A stretch of 64,000 nucleotides of DNA. It comes from an uncultured Dysgonomonas sp. Its GTDB lineage: Bacteria > Bacteroidota > Bacteroidia > Bacteroidales > Dysgonomonadaceae. The stretch spans positions 25,500 to 89,499 of the forward strand of contig CALYPL010000009.1 of the NCBI GenBank assembly GCA_945273835.1, given 5' to 3'. Positions 36,159 to 45,874 of this stretch are shown piece after piece. How positions within the stretch are numbered: position 1 is the stretch's first letter; each line of letters opens with the position of its first letter. The position numbers and the translations under genes were made by a program. A model generated the notes under the pieces. It worked only from the letters and a program-made list of their open reading frames with translations, had not been told where the DNA came from and ran no database searches.

Positions 36159-38255
36159 TTAACTTATCATACCCCAATTATAACGGTTACCGCTTAATTT
36201 GCGTAGTTGTTTCTTTAAAATTAGATGTTCGGGTTTTTCAAGTTGAGGATCTTCATCAAGCAGTTTCTGGGCTATGCTTCTTGCAAATTGAAGCGTTTCA
36301 CTGTCTTTGACTATATTAGCGATTTTTAAGTTGAAAGGAATACCACTTTGTTGCGTACCTTCAAGATCGCCCGGTCCTCGGAACTTTAAGTCGGCTTCTG
36401 CAATCTCGAAACCATCAGTACTTTCAACCATGATGTTGATGCGTTTGCGTGTATCGGCTGAAAGTTCATATGGCGTAACAAGTATACAGAATGATTGATC
36501 TGCTCCTCGTCCCACACGCCCCCTAAGCTGATGGAGTTGAGAAAGCCCAAATCGCTGCGCACTTTCGATGACCATTACGGAAGCATTTGGTACGTTGACC
36601 CCAACTTCTATAACAGTAGTCGCAACCATAATCTGCGCTTCATTGTTTACGAAGCGTTGCATTTCGGCATCTTTCTCTTTCGGTTTCATCTTACCGTGAA
36701 CTTTACAAACCGTATATTCAGGAAATACCTCCTGTATATGCTCAAAACCTTCCTCAAGATTCTTTAAATCGAGTTTCTCACTTTCTTCAATCAAAGGATA
36801 AACTATATAAACCTGTCTGCCTTCTGATAATTGTTTGCGTATTGATTGATATAATCCCTGACGCTTTTTATCATATACGTGTAACGTTTCAATTGGCTTA
36901 CGTCCCGGAGGCAGTTCATCAATAACAGAAACATCCAAGTCTCCATAAACGGTCATAGCCAATGTACGGGGTATAGGAGTTGCTGTCATAACCAGCATAT
37001 GCGGCGGATTAGAATTTTTAGTCCATAATTTTGCACGTTGCGCTACCCCGAATCGGTGTTGCTCATCTATTATCACTAAGCCCAGATTACTGAATTGTAC
37101 GGTGTCTTCAATTAAGGCATGAGTTCCGATCAATATATTCACATCTCCTGTTAATAGCCCTGTATGAATGCGTTCACGATCTTTCTTTTTGGTTGAGCCT
37201 GTAAGTAGTTCGACATTCAAACCTAATCCTCTGATCATTTCACTGATCGAAGCGAAATGTTGGGTCGCCAATATCTCGGTAGGTGCCATCAGAGCGGCTT
37301 GAAAACCATTGTCAATAGCAATGAGCATAAGCATCAATGCGACAAGTGTTTTTCCGCTCCCCACATCGCCTTGTAACAAACGATTCATTTGCTCGCCTGT
37401 ATCCATATCCCGACGAATTTCCTTTATTACACGCTTCTGAGCGTTTGTCAATTCAAAAGGCAAATTTTTTGCATAAAAGGTGTTCAGATATTCGCCGACT
37501 TTATTAAATACAAATCCTTTTAATTTCGACTTACGCTCTGCCGTATAACGGAGTATGTTCAGTTGTATATAAAAAAGTTCTTCAAACTTGAGCCTGTGTT
37601 GTGCTTCGCGCAATAAAGCGGGAGTTTCAGGGAAATGGATGTTGCGTAATGCATCCTTCAATCCCATCAACCGATTATCTCTTATAACGCTTGCAGGTAA
37701 GGTTTCAGACAAATGATTCATTACTGATTGGAACGCACTTAGCATTATTTTCTGTATAGCTTTAGAATTAAGATAATGCTTTTTCATCTTTTCCGTAGTG
37801 TTGTAGAAAGGCATTAAACCTGTCTGACGTCGTTCCTCCGTAATAAATGGATCAATCTCGGGATGGGCAATATTGAACCGATCTCCGAATTGAGTTGGTT
37901 TACCGAATATTATGTATGGTGAATGTGTCTTATATTTGTCTGTTATAAATTTAGCACCCTGAAACCAAACAAGATCTATAAAACCGGTTCCATCGGTAAA
38001 ATGACCAACAAGACGCTTATTGCGTCCTTCACCAAAAGTCTCAAAAGCAGTGATTTTCCCTTTAAGTTGGATATATGGCATATTGCCGTCTATCTCGTGA
38101 ATGAAATAGATACGACTTCTGTCAACGTATCTGTATGGAAAATAATAAAGTAAATCTTCAACAGTGAATATTTCTATTTCCTTATTCAGAATATCAGCCT
38201 TTTTAGGGCCGACACCTTGCAAATACTTAATGTCCGTGTGTAAGACTTCAGTCAT
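36159..38255 (-). CDS. recG: ATP-dependent DNA helicase RecG
   Basis: A 698-residue superfamily 2 helicase that reverses stalled forks and branch-migrates Holliday junctions. An N-terminal wedge/OB domain (about 1-190) with GVGPKKADIL near the start precedes the helicase core. The core contains Walker A GDVGSGKT (Lys302), the DEQH box, the TATPIPRTLAMT motif, and the C-terminal QLRGRVGRG motif VI. Length is typical. It is convergent with the hypothetical gene at 35639 with a one-base gap. Confidence 0.97.
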   Translation of the reverse strand: MTEVLHTDIKYLQGVGPKKADILNKEIEIFTVEDLLYYFPYRYVDRSRIYFIHEIDGNMPYIQLKGKITAFETFGEGRNKRLVGHFTDGTGFIDLVWFQGAKFITDKYKTHSPYIIFGKPTQFGDRFNIAHPEIDPFITEERRQTGLMPFYNTTEKMKKHYLNSKAIQKIMLSAFQSVMNHLSETLPASVIRDNRLMGLKDALRNIHFPETPALLREAQHRLKFEELFYIQLNILRYTAERKSKLKGFVFNKVGEYLNTFYAKNLPFELTNAQKRVIKEIRRDMDTGEQMNRLLQGDVGSGKTLVALMLMLIAIDNGFQAALMAPTEILATQHFASISEMIRGLGLNVELLTGSTKKKDRERIHTGLLTGDVNILIGTHALIEDTVQFSNLGLVIIDEQHRFGVAQRAKLWTKNSNPPHMLVMTATPIPRTLAMTVYGDLDVSVIDELPPGRKPIETLHVYDKKRQGLYQSIRKQLSEGRQVYIVYPLIEESEKLDLKNLEEGFEHIQEVFPEYTVCKVHGKMKPKEKDAEMQRFVNNEAQIMVATTVIEVGVNVPNASVMVIESAQRFGLSQLHQLRGRVGRGADQSFCILVTPYELSADTRKRINIMVESTDGFEIAEADLKFRGPGDLEGTQQSGIPFNLKIANIVKDSETLQFARSIAQKLLDEDPQLEKPEHLILKKQLRKLSGNRYNWGMIS

Positions 38256-38448
38256 TAATTGAGATATAATTCATTTATGATTGTTAAAAAGTAACATAAG
38301 TAACACAATTATGCCATTTTACAAAATGCCAAATTTGAATTATGGCACTTTTTCATTATTGTATCATTTTAAAGACTTTTACAAATATAAGTATTATATA
38401 GATAAATTGACGTAAAGGACTTTGTGGTATAGCAAGGATGGATGAATT

Positions 38449-39801
38449 TCAAATTGCTTTGTCTGATTTGTGAGAACTTAACTTTTTGAAGATTATTGTG
38501 AATGCATTACCTATAATTACAAAGCCATATAACAGAAAAGGTATATACCAAATTATATAATCGATATGAGGATGAGCAGCGGCATGCTGTTTAAATATAA
38601 TCAACCATGAAATTGGGCATATTAAAGAGAAAAGGGTGGTTATAATCAGCGTGTTATTAGTTCTTTTGGCTTTATTGGTTTCTTTTTTGTCTAATAAGTA
38701 TGTTATAATTGAGCATATAAAAATAATTAGGATTAACAATCCGAACGTTATTTTAAAGCTGCTCGGTAAAAATCCTAAACCAAAAGCATTTCCTCCCAGA
38801 TATTTAAAAAATATATCGCTGAGAGTATTTCCAATAAGTGACTCATGAGCCATTGATTCACTTATTGTACTACGTTTTATAAAAGAATATAAAATATGCT
38901 GAATGCCATCGTTTATGGAACCACTGACAGATGCGATTTGTAAAATCAATATTACTATTGCTGTAATAATCGCAACTATCATAGATAATCCTGCAAGAAA
39001 AGAAGTTTTAATGAAATCAATTGCACTCTTATTATCGTATATTGCATAATAAACTAATGGACAAATTGCTGATAGTAATATGGTGGTTATATATTCGAAA
39101 CCCGAAAAAATACATTTGATTAATATCGCAAAAAAGAAAACTAATCCTAAACCCCAAAAAGAATACTTTTTAGGATTGTTATGATAATATTCAAGAAGTA
39201 AAAGAGCGGAGAGGAAAGGCACATAAAAATTCCAAAAAGACCACCATAAATTGTGGCTGAAATTGTTAAGCCACGGGGAAAGAAGTAATAAAGTTCCTGT
39301 GATGATGCTACAACCAAAACCGTTGTTACGATATACCCAACCAATAAACAATACTATGCATAGAGCGGTAAGTAAGGCGTTTAAAGTTTTGATAACTTTT
39401 AGTTTAAAGTAATTGCTTCCCGGCACAATGCTTTGTATTATGCTGTACAATATAGCATGACCTCCTGATTGACTTTTATATGGTATATACTTTTCCGGTA
39501 AATCCTTATTTTTCAGATAAATATCGTGTTGTGCCGCAAGACTGACTTCAAGTTCTTCAGCCAAATCCCCGGAAGGTAATTCAATCAAGTTACTACCGGT
39601 CAAGCCCCCATAGGCAAATACACCATCTTTTTGAGATCGAGCCATTTTTCCTATGACAAGTCCCTCTGGCGAACGTTCAAATGTATAAAAGTTCGATGTA
39701 GATATATGCCATGTATTAAAAGAATAGCTAAGAAAAAATAAAATAAAGATTACACTAAGGGTAATCAACTGTTTTTGATCTTTTATTTTTCTGATTCTCA
39801 T
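38449..39801 (-). CDS. Polytopic membrane protein, possible GT-C-like glycosyltransferase
   Basis: This 450-residue protein has about ten to eleven membrane helices. After the first helix (about 13-30) there is a soluble loop of some 100 residues (about 35-120) containing charged and glycine-rich segments. This layout recalls the first extracytoplasmic loop of GT-C polyprenyl-phosphate-sugar transferases, but I see no clear DxD or DE pair to prove it. It overlaps the upstream GT2 gene by 47 bases, so the two are translated together. A GT2 that makes a lipid-linked sugar paired with a membrane enzyme that uses it would be consistent. Function is unproven. Confidence 0.6.
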   Translation of the reverse strand: MRIRKIKDQKQLITLSVIFILFFLSYSFNTWHISTSNFYTFERSPEGLVIGKMARSQKDGVFAYGGLTGSNLIELPSGDLAEELEVSLAAQHDIYLKNKDLPEKYIPYKSQSGGHAILYSIIQSIVPGSNYFKLKVIKTLNALLTALCIVLFIGWVYRNNGFGCSIITGTLLLLSPWLNNFSHNLWWSFWNFYVPFLSALLLLEYYHNNPKKYSFWGLGLVFFFAILIKCIFSGFEYITTILLSAICPLVYYAIYDNKSAIDFIKTSFLAGLSMIVAIITAIVILILQIASVSGSINDGIQHILYSFIKRSTISESMAHESLIGNTLSDIFFKYLGGNAFGLGFLPSSFKITFGLLILIIFICSIITYLLDKKETNKAKRTNNTLIITTLFSLICPISWLIIFKQHAAAHPHIDYIIWYIPFLLYGFVIIGNAFTIIFKKLSSHKSDKAI

Positions 39802-40711
39802 CGTAATTCAGTAAAGTGTGTTTGAAGTTCTTTTTATCGAATTTTGAAATATTATCCAGAATCAGTCCACATGTAAATAAAAGGACAGCTATAATTGTGA
39901 TAGATACTGCCGCTATAGCCGTCGGAACTCTATAAACATAACTGTATTCAATATAATCCATAATGGGTAAAATACCTAAAGCAAATCCTATTATGAGTAA
40001 TATAAATGATATGAAAGAGAAAAAGCTCAGAGGTTTATAAAGCCTGTATAGGTTGAAGAATAATCGAACAACTTTATATCCATCTTTAATGGTATTAAGT
40101 TTAGATACACTTCCGATAGGTCTGTCACGATATTGTACTTGCACTTCACGGATCTTGAACCCATAATTCAGACAATAGACCGAGAGATCGGTTTCAAGCT
40201 CGAAGCCTGAAATCATGGATGAATAATTCTTAACAAATCGTCTGCTGAATAATCTGTAACCTGAAAAAATATCACTCAATTTTGAATTGAAAAATCTATT
40301 TATGAGTTTTTTTACTAATAGATTTCCAAAATTGTGGAATGGTCTTTTATTCTCATTTAAATAAGTTTTATTTGACAATCTGTCACCGATGACCATATCT
40401 GCATCTTCTTTTATGATAGTATCGATCATTTCAAGTGCAGATTCAGCCGGATAAGTATCGTCGCCGTCAACCATAAGGTAATAATCGGCATCAATATCCC
40501 TAAACATTCTTAAAACAACAATGCCTTTACCCTGTTCTGTCTCTTTACGCACAATAGCTCCTGCGTTCACAGCTTCCTGTTCGGTATTGTCAGTCGAATT
40601 ATTGTTATAGACATAGATTGTAGCTTGAGGTAGTATTTTTCTAAAGTCATTAACAACCTTGTTTATTGTCAAACCTTCATTATAACAAGGAATAAGCACG
40701 GCTATATGCAT
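39755..40711 (-). CDS. Family 2 glycosyltransferase, dolichol/polyprenyl-phosphate-mannose-synthase-like
   Basis: A 318-residue enzyme with an N-terminal GT-A domain (HIAVLIPCYNEGLTI at 2-16 and the metal-binding DGDD in LMVDGDDTYPA) and two C-terminal membrane helices (about 230-252 and 265-288). Such proteins transfer a sugar from a nucleotide donor to a polyprenyl phosphate at the inner membrane. The start is the ATG at 40711; a TTG three codons upstream is not needed. A -7 box lies 24 bases before it. Its 3' end overlaps the polytopic membrane gene. Confidence 0.85.
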   Translation of the reverse strand: MHIAVLIPCYNEGLTINKVVNDFRKILPQATIYVYNNNSTDNTEQEAVNAGAIVRKETEQGKGIVVLRMFRDIDADYYLMVDGDDTYPAESALEMIDTIIKEDADMVIGDRLSNKTYLNENKRPFHNFGNLLVKKLINRFFNSKLSDIFSGYRLFSRRFVKNYSSMISGFELETDLSVYCLNYGFKIREVQVQYRDRPIGSVSKLNTIKDGYKVVRLFFNLYRLYKPLSFFSFISFILLIIGFALGILPIMDYIEYSYVYRVPTAIAAVSITIIAVLLFTCGLILDNISKFDKKNFKHTLLNYDENQKNKRSKTVDYP

Positions 40712-40734
40712 AAGAATCAAACTTATATTTTTTA

Positions 40735-40742
40735 CAAATATA
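40735..40742 (-). promoter_or_regulatory. Candidate -7 box for the GT2 gene
   Basis: TATATTTG on the minus strand fits TAnnTTTG and is 24 bases upstream of the ATG at 40711. Confidence 0.5.
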
Positions 40743-40806
40743 TAAATTTTTCTTTTCCAAAATCTGTCCTAAATCTGATGCTTGTAAAGTCTGTTTAAAA
40801 TAAAAA

Positions 40807-40830
40807 AAGCTCCGAAATTAATCGGAGCTT
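40807..40830 (-). terminator. Intrinsic terminator after fabG
   Basis: AAGCTCCGA (40807-40815) pairs with TCGGAGCTT (40822-40830) over a 6-base loop, followed on the minus strand by a run of seven T residues. Confidence 0.9.
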
Positions 40831-40851
40831 ATATGGTCTTCTAATGATAAA

Positions 40852-41598
40852 TTACATATTCATACCACCGCATACAGGAATAGCCTGTCCGCTTACGTAA
40901 GATGATAAGTCTGATGCAAGGAATACGGCAACATTTGCAACATCTTCAGGTGTACCACCACGACGGAGAGGAATTTGTTCTTCCCATTTTTTCTTCACTT
41001 CATCAGACAATACGCCTGTCATTTCGGTGATAATAAATCCGGGGCAAATACAGTTCGCACGGATACCGCGTGAACCGAGTTCTTTACCGATAGACTTGGC
41101 AAGACCAATCATACCTGCTTTAGAAGCAGAGTAGTTGCTTTGTCCGGCATTACCTGAAAGTCCTACAACAGAACTCATATTAATGATACTGCCACCTTTT
41201 TGGCGAACCATAATAGGGCTTACGGCATGTATAAAGTTGAAAGCGGATTTCAAGTTTACGTTTATTACCATATCCCATTGTTGTTCAGTCATACGGAGCA
41301 TAAGACCATCACGGGTTATACCGGCATTGTTAACCAATACATCAATTTGTCCGAAATCTTTATGAATTTCTTCTACAACTTTATGAGTATCTTCAAAGTT
41401 CGCGGCATTAGATGCGTAGGCTTTAACTTTTACGCCCAACTTAGCGATCTCAGCTTCGGTCGCTTTAGCGTTTTCGTCGACAGCTAAGTCTGTGAAAGCG
41501 ATGTTTGCGCCTTCTTGAGCAAATTTCAGTGCAACTGCTTTTCCGATTCCACGTGCGGCACCGGTAATAAGGGCGGTTTTACCTTTTAATAGTTCCAT
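40852..41598 (-). CDS. fabG: 3-oxoacyl-[acyl-carrier-protein] reductase
   Basis: A short-chain dehydrogenase of 248 residues that reduces beta-ketoacyl-ACP with NADPH in fatty acid elongation. The cofactor motif GAARGIG is at 13-19, NNAG at 90-93, and the catalytic Ser143, Tyr156 and Lys160 are spaced as in E. coli FabG. It is preceded by a TetR-family regulator gene (14-base gap) in what appears to be one transcript and ends at a strong terminator. Confidence 0.93.
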   Translation of the reverse strand: MELLKGKTALITGAARGIGKAVALKFAQEGANIAFTDLAVDENAKATEAEIAKLGVKVKAYASNAANFEDTHKVVEEIHKDFGQIDVLVNNAGITRDGLMLRMTEQQWDMVINVNLKSAFNFIHAVSPIMVRQKGGSIINMSSVVGLSGNAGQSNYSASKAGMIGLAKSIGKELGSRGIRANCICPGFIITEMTGVLSDEVKKKWEEQIPLRRGGTPEDVANVAVFLASDLSSYVSGQAIPVCGGMNM

Positions 41599-41612
41599 AA
41601 TAAATAAATGTA

Positions 41613-42218
41613 TTAAAAAATAGTTTCTTCTTTTTTCTTGCGTATTCCCTCAAAGATGAGGTATGCTATATTTTCGCGTTGCGATTCATTTGCGGGATTT
41701 GCGGGATTCAACTGTCCGCGTATGTATGGGACTTCCAATCCTTTGAGGGCATGATGCAATATTTCGGCTATTGCATGAGTGTCGGGCATTTCGAAAGTGC
41801 CTTCTTCCACTCCTTTTTTTAGGATTTCGTCTAATATTTGAATCTCTTTTCTGTCAAAAGACTTACGCACAAATTGTACACGCCATATATCACGGAAAAA
41901 ATCGGCTTTTAGCGTTCCGTTGCGTGCTACTACATTTTTTATGGCGTCAAATCGGGTATAAAAGAAAAGAATTAATTTTTGATCGGCAGGAATATCTTTA
42001 TTTGCAACAGATTGCAGTGCTTTGTACATCTGATCCATCTCATTCTCCACAACGGCTTGGTAGACTTCATTCTTATTGTTGAAATAAGTATAAAGTGTAC
42101 GGCGACCTTTGTGTGAAGCTACGGCAATATCGTTCATTGTTGTGTTGGCAACGCCAAGCTTGGCAAAAAGCTGACGAGCCACATCTATCAACATATTACG
42201 TGTCTTGTTCGTAGACAT
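41613..42218 (-). CDS. TetR/AcrR-family transcriptional regulator
   Basis: The 201-residue protein has an N-terminal helix-turn-helix (about 20-50, TTMNDIAVASHKGRRTLYTYFNNKNEVYQAV) and a helical ligand-binding domain. It is the first gene of a two-gene operon with fabG, so it may sense acyl-CoA or other lipid signals and control fabG, as FabR-like regulators do elsewhere; this is inference from position. Two in-frame ATGs are possible (42230 and 42218). I chose the second since MSTNKTR aligns with usual TetR N-termini. Confidence 0.85.
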   Translation of the reverse strand: MSTNKTRNMLIDVARQLFAKLGVANTTMNDIAVASHKGRRTLYTYFNNKNEVYQAVVENEMDQMYKALQSVANKDIPADQKLILFFYTRFDAIKNVVARNGTLKADFFRDIWRVQFVRKSFDRKEIQILDEILKKGVEEGTFEMPDTHAIAEILHHALKGLEVPYIRGQLNPANPANESQRENIAYLIFEGIRKKKEETIF

Positions 42219-42246
42219 GGTTATGCACATTCAAATTAGTTATGTG

Positions 42247-42254
42247 CAAATTTA
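42247..42254 (-). promoter_or_regulatory. Candidate -7 box for the tetR-fabG operon
   Basis: TAAATTTG on the minus strand matches TAnnTTTG, 28 bases before the ATG at 42218. Confidence 0.55.
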
Positions 42255-42312
42255 ATATAAAAATGTGAAATCTATAATGCCTGTTGGGGTTTAATAAGAA
42301 TAAATAAAACCA

Positions 42313-42349
42313 AAAAAGGCTCACATTTATGTCAAATGCGAACCTTTTT
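42313..42349 (-). terminator. Intrinsic terminator after pnp
   Basis: A 16-bp stem (42313-42328 with 42334-42349) includes two G-U type pairs, a 5-base loop and a TTTTT end. It lies 21 bases after the pnp stop. Confidence 0.82.
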
Positions 42350-42370
42350 ATATATAAAGGATTTGATGTT

Positions 42371-44530
42371 TTAATTGTTACCGTCTTCTTTTGTCACGGG
42401 TTTTTCCGGACGTGGTGGACGAGGCAGAAGTGCTTTTCTTGACAGTTTCAGTTTACCTGTTTTAGGGTCTATGTCAATAAGTTTAACTTCAATTTTATCG
42501 CCTTCTTTCAAGCCCGATTTTTCCATATCTTCAACTCGTTCCCATGAAAGTTCGGAAATGTGTAGCAATCCGTCTTTACCCGGAAGGATTTCGCAGAAAG
42601 CACCGTAAGGCATGATAGAACGTACTTTGGCTTCGTAAACTTCTCCAATTTCAGGAACGGCAACAATACCTTTGATCTTAGCCATGGCGGCATCGATAGA
42701 AGTCTTGTTGGTAGCTGATATTTCAACGCGTCCGTAACCGTCAATTTCTTCGATGGTGATGGTTGCGCCGGTTTCTTCCTGAATACCTTGTATGATTTTA
42801 CCACCGGGTCCAATGACTGCTCCGATAAAATCTTTACCAATGATAAGCACTTCGATACGTGGTGCATTTTCTTTCAAATCAGGACGTGGTTCAGGCAATG
42901 TTTCCAATATTCTATCCATGATGTGCATACGTCCTGCTTTGGCTTGATTAAGAGCTTTCTCAAGGATTTCGTATGACAATCCGTCTACCTTAATATCCAT
43001 TTGTGTGGCAGTAATACCATCACGAGTACCGCATACTTTGAAGTCCATATCGCCTAAGTGGTCTTCGTCTCCTAAGATATCGGAAAGTACCGCATAATTA
43101 GTACCTTTCTTTTCTGAGATAAGTCCCATTGCAATACCTGTAACAGGTTTTTTAATCTTAACACCTGCATCCATCAAAGCCAGTGTTCCGGCACAGACGG
43201 TAGCCATAGATGAAGATCCATTGGATTCGAGTATATCTGATACGACACGTATAACGTAAGGATAATTTTCAGGTATCATTGGTTTCAAAGCACGATGTGC
43301 CAAGTTACCATGTCCGATTTCACGACGACCTACGCCGCGTTGAGGGCGAGCTTCACCTGTTGAAAACGGAGGGAAGTTATAGTGTAGCAGGAATCTTTCT
43401 TTTCCGTTGTTCAATACATCGTCAATTATTTTTTCGTCAAGTTTAGTACCCAACGTAACTGTAGTCAATGATTGAGTTTCTCCACGTGTGAAAATAGCTG
43501 AACCATGTGTTCCCGGCAAATAATCTACTTCGCTCCAGATAGGGCGAATTTCTGTTGTGCTACGTCCGTCAAGACGTTTACCTTCGTCAAGAATTGAACG
43601 GCGCATAGCTTCTTTTTCTACGTCATGGTAATAGCGACTGACCAAATTGCCTTTAGCTTCAAGGTCTTCTTCGCTCATGCCGGCTTTGTATTCTTCAACA
43701 ATGGCAGCAAAATTATCACCACGTTCATGTTTGTTTGTATTGCACGATGTAGCAACAGCATATGCTTTGTCGTAACACTTATCCCAAACGTCTTTACGAA
43801 GCTCTTCATCGTTTACTTCGTGGCAATATTCACGTTTAACGGTTTTGCCGACTGCTTCCATCAGTTCTAATTGAGCCTGACATTGTACTTTGATAGCTTC
43901 GTGAGCAAACTTAATAGCTTCGAGCATTTCAGCTTCAGAAACTTCTTTCATTTCACCTTCCACCATCATGATGTTGTCAATAGTTGCACCCACCATGATA
44001 TCCATATCAGCTTTTTCAAGTTGTTGAAAAGTAGGGTTAATTACAAATTGACCGTCTATTCGAGCTACACGTACTTCTGAAATTGGTCCATTAAAAGGTA
44101 TATCTGAAACAGCGATAGCTGCTGAAGCTGCCAAACCTGCAAGGGCATCGGGCATATCTTCGCCATCGGCTGAGAAAAGAATGACATTTACAAATACTTC
44201 GGCATGATAATCATCGGGGAAAAGCGGGCGTAATGCACGGTCAACCAGACGACATACAAGGATTTCATAGTCAGAGGCACGTCCTTCGCGACGTTGGAAA
44301 CCTCCGGGGAAACGACCGTAAGCAGCGAATTTCTCTTTATATTCCACTTGCAACGGCATAAAATCAACATCCGGTTTTGCATCTTTAGCGGCACAAACTG
44401 TCGCCAACAACATGGTGTTGCCCATTTTGAGCATTACTGAGCCGTCAGCTTGTTTTGCCAGTTTACCGGTTTCGAGAGTAATGGTCCTTCCATCACCCAA
44501 CTCGATACTTTTTGTAATCGGTTTAATCAT
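42371..44530 (-). CDS. pnp: Polyribonucleotide nucleotidyltransferase (PNPase)
   Basis: A 719-residue 3'-5' phosphorolytic exoribonuclease of the RNA degradation machinery. Domain order is complete: first RNase PH domain (about 1-145), helical PNPase domain (about 150-235), second RNase PH domain (about 315-545, with [23 protein letters not shown]), KH domain ([20 protein letters not shown]) and a C-terminal S1 domain ([22 protein letters not shown]). A -7-like TACCTTAG lies at 44556-44563, one mismatch from consensus. Confidence 0.97.
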   Translation of the reverse strand: MIKPITKSIELGDGRTITLETGKLAKQADGSVMLKMGNTMLLATVCAAKDAKPDVDFMPLQVEYKEKFAAYGRFPGGFQRREGRASDYEILVCRLVDRALRPLFPDDYHAEVFVNVILFSADGEDMPDALAGLAASAAIAVSDIPFNGPISEVRVARIDGQFVINPTFQQLEKADMDIMVGATIDNIMMVEGEMKEVSEAEMLEAIKFAHEAIKVQCQAQLELMEAVGKTVKREYCHEVNDEELRKDVWDKCYDKAYAVATSCNTNKHERGDNFAAIVEEYKAGMSEEDLEAKGNLVSRYYHDVEKEAMRRSILDEGKRLDGRSTTEIRPIWSEVDYLPGTHGSAIFTRGETQSLTTVTLGTKLDEKIIDDVLNNGKERFLLHYNFPPFSTGEARPQRGVGRREIGHGNLAHRALKPMIPENYPYVIRVVSDILESNGSSSMATVCAGTLALMDAGVKIKKPVTGIAMGLISEKKGTNYAVLSDILGDEDHLGDMDFKVCGTRDGITATQMDIKVDGLSYEILEKALNQAKAGRMHIMDRILETLPEPRPDLKENAPRIEVLIIGKDFIGAVIGPGGKIIQGIQEETGATITIEEIDGYGRVEISATNKTSIDAAMAKIKGIVAVPEIGEVYEAKVRSIMPYGAFCEILPGKDGLLHISELSWERVEDMEKSGLKEGDKIEVKLIDIDPKTGKLKLSRKALLPRPPRPEKPVTKEDGNN

Positions 44531-44761
44531 ATTTTTATCTTCTTTAATTCGGGCGCTAAGGTAATAATTTTTTGAATAAAAGATTTATATGAGCCTGTAA
44601 ATCTTGCATTACCATAGGGTTTGTCTATGTGATGATTAACATTTTTAAATATATTTTTTACTTGCTTATTTAGCGCAAAAAATAAAAAAAATGAAAATAA
44701 AAGTGATTTGTTTACTTCGGTATCGTTTATTCACTAATTTTAAAAAGATATTCGATAACTG

Positions 44762-45874
44762 ATGAGAGAAAAAGTAAGTGTAAAAACGAATAAGTGGTTA
44801 TTGCCTCTTTCGTGGATATATGGAATAATCATTTTCTTTCGTAACAAATTCTACGATTGGGGATGGTTTAGCAGTGAGGAGTTTGATATTCCCGTCATTT
44901 GCATAGGTAATATAACAGTAGGAGGCACAGGAAAAACTCCGCATACTGAATATTTGATCCGTTTGTTGAAGGATAAAAAAAGGGTAGCTGTCTTAAGTCG
45001 TGGTTACGGACGTAAAACCAGTGGTTTTATATTATCTGACAATGGTGACACCGCGCGCACACTTGGCGATGAACCTTATCAGATTAAGAAGAAATTCCCT
45101 GAAATTATTGTGGCTGTTGATGAGAAACGGAGAAGAGGGATACATCGTTTACTGAAAATGGATAATCCGCCTGAAGTGATTTTGCTCGATGATGCTTTTC
45201 AGCATCGTGCAGTTAAACCATCCTATACAGTTATCCTGTCGGACTATAATAGACCGATGTACAAAGATAAACTTTTGCCTGTCGGACGTTTACGCGAACC
45301 TTCACGTAATGCTCATCGTGCCAATGATATAATAGTCACAAAATGTCCGAACGATTTACAGCCGATAGATTTCCGCATTTTGCGTCATGAAATGGATGCT
45401 TTTCCGTATCAGGGCGTATATTATTCACAAATAGTGTACAAAAGACTGCATCCGGTTTTTAGTCAACAAGAATCTCCGATACAGGATTTAGAGCATCTAA
45501 AGGGAAAGACTGTATTGTTGGTGACCGGTATAGCTTCTCCTCAGATGATTGAGAGTGAGTTGAATAATTATACTTCTAAAATTGAAAAATTAACATATCC
45601 CGATCATTATTCGTTCCGAAAAAGCGATATACAAAATATTATTGATAAGTTCAGCAGCTTAACTACGGATGATAAAGTAATTATTACCACTGAAAAAGAT
45701 GCGACTCGACTTATGCTGTTCGGCGAAATGATAAGTGATGAACTGAAAGATAAATTCTTCTATCTGCCTATACAGGTTGATTTTATCGAAAGTGAAGAAA
45801 ATTTACAATTTAACGAAAAAATACTTAACCATGTTAGAGACTATACAAGAGACAGAGCGATACTTAAGAAGTAA
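44762..45874 (+). CDS. lpxK: Tetraacyldisaccharide 4'-kinase
   Basis: A 370-residue inner-membrane-associated kinase that phosphorylates the 4' position of the lipid A precursor. An N-terminal hydrophobic helix (about 12-28) is followed by the Walker A region GNITVGGTGKTP (49-60), the conserved LSRGYGRK, and the Walker-B-like VILLDDAFQHR. Length is somewhat over the E. coli enzyme (328). The last 44 bases overlap the start of the purine nucleoside phosphorylase gene, so the two are coupled. Confidence 0.94.
   Translation: MREKVSVKTNKWLLPLSWIYGIIIFFRNKFYDWGWFSSEEFDIPVICIGNITVGGTGKTPHTEYLIRLLKDKKRVAVLSRGYGRKTSGFILSDNGDTARTLGDEPYQIKKKFPEIIVAVDEKRRRGIHRLLKMDNPPEVILLDDAFQHRAVKPSYTVILSDYNRPMYKDKLLPVGRLREPSRNAHRANDIIVTKCPNDLQPIDFRILRHEMDAFPYQGVYYSQIVYKRLHPVFSQQESPIQDLEHLKGKTVLLVTGIASPQMIESELNNYTSKIEKLTYPDHYSFRKSDIQNIIDKFSSLTTDDKVIITTEKDATRLMLFGEMISDELKDKFFYLPIQVDFIESEENLQFNEKILNHVRDYTRDRAILKK

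Noticed and set aside
38327..38347. TGCCA/TGGCA repeat after the polytopic membrane gene as a terminator
   Set aside because: Five-base stem with mismatches inside; too weak although a few T residues follow on the minus strand.
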